Source of the DNA: Zygnema cylindricum
Taxonomy: Eukaryota; Streptophyta; Zygnematophyceae; Zygnematales; Zygnemataceae
Length of the DNA stretch: 64,000 nucleotides
Reading direction: 5' to 3'
Assembly: GCA_037447655.1 (NCBI GenBank)
Contig: JBBHKE010000586.1
Span: forward strand, 1-64,000
Both the position numbers and the translations under genes were made by a program. The notes below the pieces were generated by a model. It worked only from the letters and a program-made list of their open reading frames with translations, was not told the origin of the DNA and made no database searches. Position 1 is the first letter of the stretch, and each line of letters begins with the position of its first letter. Positions 55,789 through 64,000 of the stretch are shown here, piece by piece.

Positions 55789-56570
55789 CATGGGGGTTGG
55801 ACTTTCGTCTCGTCGGTTTTTTCCGCTACTGCTCGACCCGTAGTGATAAGGTCTCCAGAGGTTAAAGTCGACCGAATTGGTCCGCTCCGCAAACAGGATG
55901 ATTGTTGAGAGAGTAGGAGTCGTGCTTTCCCGAGCAAGCCATTGTTCCACATCTCTACGAATAGACGACTTAAGCTCCTTCACGTAGCGATCCACGGCTT
56001 CATCCTACGTCATCGTAGGTATTTGAACTTTGCACTCCAAGAACCGCTGCGTAAATTCCATCACCGAACTTCGTTGCTTCAATACAACAATCTAATCTCT
56101 CGCCGCATTCACCGTGTTGACGGGCTGCCAAGTCTCGCGGAGGAGTTGAACATAGAGCGCCCAGACGGTCGGTATCTCATCGTCCTCCACCATTGTCCTC
56201 CACCACGCCCCCGCTGCCCCTTTAAGAAGACCACCGGCGTAGTGAACCTTCTCACGATCCGATATGGTTGGAAAATTCTCGAGATAGTTCGCAACAGAGA
56301 ATAGCCATGTGTCAAGGTGCTTGTGCCTTGCAGGGCCAAACTCGTCGGGGAGCCTTAATTTCGGTCTCCAGGAGTCTCTCTCTATGCCTCCATGAGGTCG
56401 CTCCCCTAGACGAGACTCCAAGGCTGCGACGGTGTTACTGAGCTGCGCGTTCTGTAATCTCACATTTTCCAACTCCCTGAGAACTTGCGCCAACATTTCT
56501 GTAGTGGATACGCCGTGTTCATCCATGCTGTCGAGTCACGGGTAAGAGCTCCTATACCAGTGTAAAAGAG

Positions 56571-57069
56571 GCAACAATAAACTACAAAACGTCACAATGC
56601 ACAGCGGAAAACACTTAAGGATCTTCCCGTAGCAACAGTAGGAGCACACGCCACTTACAGACAAGGTTGCACTTGATTATTTGGAATAGATTACAAAGTG
56701 TGCGCTCGCTGCGAAGGTCTACTCGTAGAGTGTCATTCACTAGGTCTACTCAACTATTTAAACTAACTAACTGCTAGTCAACCTAAAACTATACAGCTGT
56801 ACACGTGAGCCTTCACGGTCAACCGAGATCTATCCAAAACTCCCTTTAAGAACTATCCAGTTCAATCTACATTCTGCGGCGTTGCTATGCTGCGTTGCTA
56901 CGCTGCAGCGCTACTAAGGTGCCACGCCGCTAGGTTGCTATGCTGCTATGCTGCGTTGGTCTGGAATCGCAGTTGCGCTGTTCTGGAATCGCAACTGCGC
57001 TGCTATGAAATCGCAACTATAGCAGCCTAGCCTTAGCCACTAAGTACCCAATTCTGTAACCCTGTTACA
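56571..57069 (-). repeat. 5' LTR of Gypsy-1
   Basis: Direct repeat of 43291-43798, with a one-base step between the LTR end and a PBS reading TGGTATAGGAGCTCTTACC (56551-56569, minus strand). The tRNA for this PBS was not identified. Confidence 0.95.
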
Positions 57070-57656
57070 ACTTCTGTGTATCATTCGATGAGTAATCTCA
57101 CGAAAATAATTGACTATAAGTATGATGGAGGTAGTATGGTGAATTGCTCTATTGGAATACAAATATTGCTTGTAGAAAATGATATTACGAAGAAAACTTC
57201 ACAAATACTCAAAAGGCTTTCCTGTTAATGAAAGGATTACCTAAGGAATATAGGTGTGCTTTAGATAGATTAAAACAAGTTGATAAGTAGGATTGGAACT
57301 TACCTTTAGCAATCAGGTGTGTCTTAGAGGAAGAAGCTAATAACGAGGCTCCAAAGAATAGGGGGAATTTTTAAGATATTAGATCACAGTTTCAAAGAAA
57401 TAGAAAAAGCTCTAAGGTAGAAAATGGTTTTTACTGTAATGATTTAGGACATACTTTCATGGTATGTCCGCTATATAAAAGTGCAAATGTCACAGGAAAT
57501 TTCAGAAAGGGATGGGATGACAATCAAGTTCGACCCCCTAAACGAATGGTACACTTCCCGTGGACAAATTTGAATACTTGGCGATTGTTACTCTTTGAGA
57601 TATGGAACATGAGGGAGGAAAAGAAAATTTTGCTGTCACCGGAAATGGAGTGGTAA
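57070..57656 (+). pseudogene. Copia-P gag, 3' part
   Basis: Continues after the TSD. Several stops and frame changes, then GFYCNDLGHTFMVCPLYKS, a zinc knuckle (C-x2-C-x4-H-x4-C) whose first Cys is lost. The final frame ends at 57656. Confidence 0.6.
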
Positions 57657-58054
57657 AAGAGGTGACAGAAAAAGAGTCTGTTTTTGTCACATTTTCCAAT
57701 GAAAGATTGGTGAGTGATAAAGTTTCGCAGGGGGAGAAGGTTATTCAAGTAAGAATAGTAGAAGGAAGTGAAATGGACTTGGAAGTAAAAACGAACAAAA
57801 CTGAAAAAAAAATGCATGAAGAGAGTAAAGCACTTAGAGTAGGAGAGAAGAAAAGTGTTCAGAAAGTTGGAGTAAGTAACGAAGTTTATAATAAAGGAAA
57901 AGAAATAAAAATGCGAAAATTGAGAAAACACCAAAATTCATTAAGAAAACAAAGAAAAGAAGTAGAATTGAAAAGACCACGCGTAAAAGAAAACGTGTGC
58001 CAAAAGTGGTCAAAAGAAAACGGCGTGAAAAATAATGGAGGGGATTGCCTTTAA
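57602..58054 (+). CDS. Unknown basic ORF of the gag-only Copia-P
   Basis: 150 codons from ATG 57602 to TAA, overlapping the end of the gag frame by 55 bp in another frame. The product is highly charged: Glu/Lys/Val-rich N-half, then a Lys/Arg-rich C-half (MRKLRKHQNSLRKQRKEVEL), possibly helical and nucleic-acid binding. I recognise no family. It is intact whereas gag is broken, which could be chance or an original gag-X product read through a frameshift. Confidence 0.4.
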   Translation: MEHEGGKENFAVTGNGVVKEVTEKESVFVTFSNERLVSDKVSQGEKVIQVRIVEGSEMDLEVKTNKTEKKMHEESKALRVGEKKSVQKVGVSNEVYNKGKEIKMRKLRKHQNSLRKQRKEVELKRPRVKENVCQKWSKENGVKNNGGDCL

Positions 58055-58355
58055 CATTCGGTAATATTTGTGGAATTTCTCAATTTTCCACTTTGGTTTT
58101 AAATTGGCTGGAGAGGAAAGTTGTATTTTTAAAGACCTAGAAAGAGGCAGCGGTAGCAATGGGGTGGTTAGGGAGGACGCATTTTGGAAGGAGATGGCAG
58201 CAGGCAGTTGGAGCAGTGGTGACGTCAGCGGAAGCAGTGGTGACGTTTAAACGAAAGGGGAGAAGGGAGGAAATTTGAGGGTGCGGAAAGGTACAACGAT
58301 ATTTAACACGTGGCATATTTTATTTGGGATGGACGAAACTAAATTTTTGGGGGAG

Positions 58356-59502
58356 TGTTGGTTTGAAAAGTTAGTTTCGTGCGTGTATGTCGTTTCATGT
58401 GTACACAATGGTTCATGAGTATAGTACGCGATTTTAATGCGTATGCTATTTGGATTTACTGTGGAGGTTCGATTGGATTTGTGGATTGGGGGGAGTAATG
58501 GTACTAATTGTTTTTGGGACATACGGAAGTAATTGAGTGGCGTGAACAAGTAAATGAAGAAGTACAGAATGTGTAAGTAAAATGTAAGGCGGATCGCGAA
58601 GCGATCGGATTTGGGATGTTTTTGAATAAGTACGCCGCCGGTACGGACTAATTTGGATGGAGTGATGTCATTTCGCCAAGTGGATTTTGGTGATCATGCT
58701 TCACGACATCAAGGATGCCGAAGAAGAGCTACGGAAGGCGGCACCGTCAATTTGAAAATTTTGGTGTCGCATCTATCACACAGTATTTTATTTTGGATAG
58801 TCCAGATTGTTTTGGCGAAATTCTTAGGGTTTGTAAATATTTACAACAGTGTTGTCCTATGTGTATTAGGTATTAGTGTAGATTTATTCACTCTAAGATA
58901 TCATGAAGTATTCAGGTTATGTACGGCTGGTATGTCTCCGTGCATTCAGTAGTGAGCTCTAGTGTATATTTGTAGGACTTAGTCATTTTTAGACTTAGAA
59001 ACTTTTTGGACAGAAACTGTTTCTGCTCCTTTTTGGGAATTTCATCTGAGAATTGCTCTCATTTCTATTGGCAAATTTATCTGAAATTTTGCATGTGTGT
59101 TCCTATTGTATTTGGAATATTGTAGCAAATTTTTAGACTTATTGTGTTTCTGATTTGCTTGGGGCTTCATTGTGAAGTTGGTCAGATTTATCAAAGTTAT
59201 GGCAGGCTGTTTTTCTGCAACTTTCACTAGGTGATGTGAGAATTCTGGTTGGTATATTTGTATGGAAATTTGTGGGAATACTTAGTAGCCTATAAACTAT
59301 CTGTTTGTGTAGTTTTAGCTGGTTGGTATATTTGTATGGAAATTTGTGGGAATACTTAGTAGCCTAGAAACTATATGTTTGTGTAGTTTCAGCTTGTTCT
59401 GGTAATTTTGTAGAATTCTGAGTGGAATCAAAGTAGGCTGGTTTGGGGTAGTCTGTGGTGCTTCCGAGAGTACATTCATGGCTGAAAATGGCTATGACAA
59501 CA
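58356..59502 (+). repeat. 3' LTR of Copia-P
   Basis: Near-identical to 41637-42777 over its length, including the internal 75-bp repeat. It ends GGCTATGACAACA before flank ATTAT. Confidence 0.9.
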
Positions 59503-60860
59503 ATTATTTCCCAATAGATCCACAATGCTAAAATTTTGGCTCTCTTTTAGCTATTCTCCAAATATCCAATCCATCTTTCTTGGTTCTAAGCTGCAAAACT
59601 CTCTAGTGGCCTGGTACATTAAGACGGATCAAACTCGTCCCCCCCCAAATTCGTTGCTCTATCTCATTCTTGTAACACCCTACTAGACACCCCCACAACA
59701 TCCTCTACCCTTCAAACTTGCTTCCCTATTCCCCTACGGGTTTTCTGTTTTTTGATTTTTTGATGAATTTTTCTATCTCTCCCCCCCCAAGCGCTAGTTT
59801 GACCTACATAGCCAGGCGAGCTAGAGCTTGTAAAAATTAAGCGCGATGCTGGTGAGAATGCAAGGGACCATAAGATAGTGTAGGAATAAATAACCAACGT
59901 AATGCATTTAAATGAATAGCTTGACTCGTCAAACGACAAAGGTGTCAAATGAGAGATTATGAGCAGCAATAGTATTTGTTCAAAAATCCATGGCTCGTTC
60001 TCGTTCAGTGATGTTAGGCACATCTCATTTCTATGTATTGGTCTCAAAAATCATGTTAGGGTAACCTAAGTGGTATGCATGGCTCCGAGGAAAAGAAGAA
60101 AAGGTGGGGAGTGTGCCTCTCGGCTGACTATATTTGTTGCAGTTAAAGATTGGTTGTCGAGGTGTAGATGTGACAAGAGTAGCTGTACGGCCTTTGTCCA
60201 AAATCTGATCGACGGTGAGGTTTGGTGGACGCTTTTGTAATCCCACGGCTACCTTTAACAATGAAAGAGGAGCAAGATTGGTCTAATATGAGCGAAGATG
60301 ATAAGCATGAGACCCCATCTGAGCTTCATCAAACACCAAATGCTCCCTTAATTAGTGAAGTGTCTCTTGCCAAGCAGTAATTACCTTACTACGTTGATCC
60401 GCACCAAGGAAGAGGTTCTCCAACAAATATCCCAACAGTTTATGCTGATGCGGTTGAAAAGGTTGAGTATAAAAACCAATAGATAAATAAACGACTCCGA
60501 GTGTCAATATTTCTCCTCTTTTTCCCTGCTTGAGAATACCCCTAACAAGGCCAACCAACTATCACTAAATCTACCCCCCCCCCAACTCGAAGATGTGTTG
60601 TGAAGTAATCAAGTCAATATTTTGTGGGACTCTATGATGAGATTGTGAAATAGCCACCTGTAAGAGAACCGATGGCACTTATAGAATCCCCAAATCTGCA
60701 TAAATTTGGCCAGAATTTTGGGCGGAAGAGCTAGTTTCACCCATTTTTGGGGTTCCAAACATGTCTCAACGAGGTGCCCCCCCACCTCCCTTTCTATTCT
60801 AACATCCATCTATATATTTGTTGACATTTTTAAATAAAATAAACTAAAATCAAAGACAAA
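59503..60860. other. Unrecognised, worn ORF remnants on the minus strand
   Basis: Open minus-strand stretches at 60809-60609, 60558-60352, 60261-60031 and 60047-59712 suggest a decayed coding region (LGADQRSKVITAWQETLH, LTVDQILDKGRTATLV), with short C runs between them. I see no diagnostic motif, and many stops. It could be an old transposon gene or LINE, undecided. Confidence 0.3.
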
Positions 60861-63800
60861 AGTGCACATTATATGAAATACAACAATGCACGGTCTCTCA
60901 GTTCTTTCTAGCCGTGAGCTTTAATATCAATAAGCTCCCTGGGCTATGCTAACAACTTTAAACAAAAGAAAGTCAACCATAATTTTTATCCTGGGAATTA
61001 ACAAATCGAATCAAAATGAAAATAATTTAGAATGCCATAACATTTAAGAAAGCTTTCTCTGCAGATTTAACCATATTGCCTTTTACCCTACTCTATTAGA
61101 AGCCATTGACCACAAAACATAAACATATTACAATGAATTAAACTGAAAACAAGTAACATCCAAGCGTCCTCGGATGCTAACTCAATAAGGGTTTTGACCC
61201 ACTTAGAGGAGCGAATTGAAGCCACGGGAACCTCCCGCGCTCAGACTTTGAAGGTACCAAAAACCCACAGATCCAAATCAGGGATCCGTCCAACTCCCTC
61301 TTTTGGGTCCCTAAAGACTATTGCAATCAGAAAGCCCGAAGTATCCTTGTTGCCTAACAAGACACAAATTGACTAACTGCAAAGCAACTCCACAATGATC
61401 CAAATATGGCAAAAGGGAGACTGGTAAAATAACTATTTTTTTATAAATTAAGGTTTCGGAAGGCAACAGAACTGAGAGAAAGTTCTGAGCCTTCGTTTCC
61501 AAGGCAATATTGAGTTCCAACAACCTAAAGCACTTGAACTAATACTTAGCATGAAAAACTGACACTACGAGACTTATTCTATGTTTAGTTCTAGCAAACG
61601 TTAGAACCTTTTACTTATGAACCGTCGGTTTGACAACATGTACTAATTTCCAACTGGCAAAAGCAATCATTACTTCAAAAAGTCAATGATTAATCTATAT
61701 TAAACAATTTACGGAAACTGCCGTATCTCTCTAAACATCCATTTGATTACTACAAACCAAATCTTTTTAAAAAGGTATTGAAAATATCAATCTGCCTATG
61801 TATTTGAATGATTCGTTGAAATGTTATTGTACATCAAAGTTTCGAGAAACTGCACCCAAAGACTACTTTGACCTAACATAACTCGTAGCCTAATAATCCA
61901 AATCAAGTGAAATAAAGCTCTATCAGCTAAGATACATACAATCCAATATGATGTTTGATTACAAAGCAAAAAAATAAAGTGTGTAGTCAAAATCGTCTCT
62001 CAAATATAGATTTTGGTGTCTTTTCGGCAAAATAATAACCGACTCCAAAATTGGTCTGAAACCACATCCAACGAAGTTGTAATAGGGTCAAAATTCCTCC
62101 ATAGGCAATAAATATAATTGTGCATAACATAGTTTATATATCATCATTTGTCTTATAAAGTCTAATTTATGTAATACAACGTTTTCTTATCAAACAATTT
62201 TGAATTAACCAAAACAACTTTTTGTATTTTTTTATAATTAGTATAATATTGTTGTATTTTATTATATCTTGATTATTACTATGGTTTCATTTTTTTGTTT
62301 CCGTGTTTAAATAAAATTCTAACAATCCCAATGTGAACCGGAAATTACATAAAATACCCCTATTGTTGTTAAATATTGTTTACATCTGATTTTAAAAACT
62401 ATGTATAAACCTAATAAAATATAGAACCACAACCTAAAGCGACAACATACCATAGATATTGATAGGTTTGTTGATAATAATTTATGATTTTTAAGTAAAA
62501 GTAATACACAAAATAAATAATGAAAATACAAAATAAAAAAAATGTGTATATAATAAAGAAAATATGGAAAAACAAATCAAACAAAATTTAAATATAAATA
62601 GTGAATAAAATTTTGTATAAAAAAACTGAAAAAGAAACCAACAAAATCATGTAGAAACCTAATAAATTATGGTTATTATTTAAAACTTGCATGTTATTGA
62701 TTCGTTAATTTATGAAACAGTAAAATTGGTAAATAAAAAAAAATGACCATTAAATAACATGGTTAGCTTCAACATACGATTGGGGTTTCACCGTATTGTT
62801 TTGATAAACTTATTTTCTTTTGTAAAAAATATTATTTTGATGTTTTTTCTTTTCTACTAAAAACCATTGGTTTTATAATAAATAAAATTTTTGATTACCG
62901 CACTTTTGATAAACATTGCTTCTATTTATCAACAAAATTGTGTTTTTGTTCCATAAACACTTTATAAAACAGTAAGCATTTTCAACTGCCAATGTGTATT
63001 ACGTTGCAATTTGTCATTGACATTGTCACAAGATACTTCTCTTTCATATATATAAATATAATTGTTGCGTTATGGGGCGTACGGTAAACGTTTTTATCAA
63101 ATTTTACAAACTCCAAATGGCGCATCGTCACTAACTAGTTTGTTTCGTTTGTCCACGTTGAAAATATAATGAAATTTGTACAACGTGGCGTCAACAATCC
63201 AATCATTTTATTTTTATTTTCTATCGCTAGCGACGTCTAAATGGATACGGAACACTAATAGTTTTGTATGGTTTTTTTTTCGGGTGTCTACTTTGCAGTT
63301 TAGTTTAAACAAAAAAACAGTTTAAAAAACACGACGTGAATCACTGTTAACATGTAAAACCCTAAAATGTTAAATGTAAAAAAAATGATATTTTTTTGTG
63401 GTTTAACGGCATAACCTTAACAAAAAACAACGTTAGTTTGAACATGTAACACTAATTTGGACACACATTTTCATATTGTGTCGATGGATATTGTGTTTAT
63501 ATAGACGAAGTTGGAACATGTGAAAACTAGTCTGCACAATTTTCTCCCTTCTTTATTACTAAGAGTCAAAAGTGTTTCAATGTTGACAATCACTTTTTGT
63601 TTGGCCGTCGTTACTTAAAACCTATTCGGTACAATTGTACGCAACAACTAGAACTTTAGTAAAGATAAACATTTTTTGTGCATTGTTATATTGTCTGGAT
63701 TTTGATTACAACACTTCTAAGATTACTGTTAACGCTAATTTTTATGCAGTTTCTTTAAATTATTACAAGATTTCGAAAACAAAGGGTCTCGTAACATTGC

Positions 63801-64000
63801 TCTAGGAATAATAAATTGGCATTCCACGATACAAATGTAAACATCTACATTTAAATGCGACATAATTGTAGTGTTAGTGTATTACTATATAATGCAATAC
63901 TAAAAATTGATAAGATTACATTCTATAGAGTCTACATAGGTCAAGTCAAGTATCCCAATTCGGTAATGTGTCAAATTTAGAGTTATTTTCTAATCGCAAT
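60861..64000. other. AT-rich intergenic sequence
   Basis: Long A and T runs, particularly 62100-63050. 61185-61375 is slightly more GC-rich with a 60-codon plus ORF of unknown nature. Nothing else supported. Confidence 0.5.

Larger units (their letters stand above)
49188..56526 (-). pseudogene. Gypsy-1 gag, split by Copia-A
   Basis: From ATG 56526 (MDEHGVSTTEM): a coiled-coil-like N-part, then W-R-P-K-L-R-L-P-D-E-F, HLDTWLFSVANYLE, G-A-A-G-A-W-W and LLRETWQPVN, typical of chromovirus gag (retrotransposon gag fold). A TAG at about 56090 and another near 56006 interrupt it. It stops at the Copia-A TSD (55793) and resumes at 49344 with ELGAINKDKEAV. The CCHC knuckle [14 protein letters not shown] (about 49225-49184) is in the next frame, so one more indel separates it. 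Confidence 0.85.
43291..57069 (-). mobile_element. Gypsy-1: chromovirus inserted in Copia-P, itself holding Copia-A
   Basis: LTRs 43291-43798 and 56571-57069 with perfect TSD ACTTC (43286-43290, 57070-57074). Minus-strand order: LTR, PBS, gag, protease, RT, RNase H, integrase, chromodomain, extra ORF, purine tract, LTR. Integrase after RNase H marks Gypsy; the chromodomain marks the chromovirus branch. Without Copia-A it is about 7.3 kb. Point stops and at least three frameshifts make it inactive. Confidence 0.95.
41637..59502 (+). mobile_element. Copia-P: plus-strand gag-only Copia element, host of a nested pair
   Basis: LTRs 41637-42777 and 58356-59502, both TGTTGGTTTGAAAAG...GACAACA or GAACAACA. 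A PBS follows the first LTR and a purine tract TTTTTGGGGGAG precedes the second. Flanks ATTCT (41632-41636) and ATTAT (59503-59507) agree at four of five bases. The interior, once Gypsy-1 (43291-57069) is removed, is about 1.8 kb: a broken gag and a basic ORF, with no protease, integrase, RT or RNase H. It therefore looks non-autonomous. Confidence 0.85.

Noticed and set aside
60861-64000. Origin, centromere or organellar insert
   Set aside because: AT-rich, but no tandem array, no organellar genes and no recognisable motif.

Overview
This is a nuclear, repeat-dominated eukaryotic window. It fits Viridiplantae, most likely a streptophyte alga or an early-diverging land plant. The reasons are GT-AG introns, a plant-type Yip1 family gene, an SPPP (extensin-like) protein, Copia and chromovirus Gypsy elements, and a PBS matching plant initiator tRNA-Met. 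The exact taxon cannot be read from the sequence.

Only two host genes are supported. One is a plus-strand gene for a proline-rich wall or secreted protein with a Cys-rich, WSC-like C-terminal exon (exons 7592-7785, 8160-8537, 8853-9211; its 5' end is unresolved). The other is a minus-strand Yip1/YIPF1-like Golgi membrane protein gene (five exons between 19684 and 17824) whose C-terminal exon(s) I cannot find.

1-1192 is the 5' end of a minus-strand Copia element. 1193-6250 and 19800-28000 are non-coding and filled with small DNA-transposon derivatives. These include TA-flanked elements with CACCGC TIRs, TAA-flanked elements with GGGTG TIRs, and two hAT-like elements with 8-bp TSDs. They are nested up to three deep. 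10893-15947 is a decayed Copia element (Copia-1).

28.8-40.6 kb is an old Gypsy element (Gypsy-2, minus strand) whose pol ends in a PHD-finger-like segment. It is cut by Copia-B (29154-35764) and by two solo LTRs with perfect TSDs (35998-37003 and 38929-40121). 41637-59502 is a three-level nest: a gag-only plus-strand Copia (Copia-P) holds a chromovirus (Gypsy-1, 43291-57069, TSD ACTTC), which holds Copia-A (49345-55788, TSD CATGG). Gypsy-1 carries an extra sense ORF of about 1.2 kb of unknown function between its chromodomain and 3' LTR.

The most distinctive signal is shared by four Copia elements of several subfamilies and both strands. Their primer binding site matches the anticodon arm of initiator tRNA-Met (half-tRNA priming, as in Drosophila copia), and an in-frame gag ATG lies inside it. 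59.5-64 kb is AT-rich with only short unrecognised ORF remnants.
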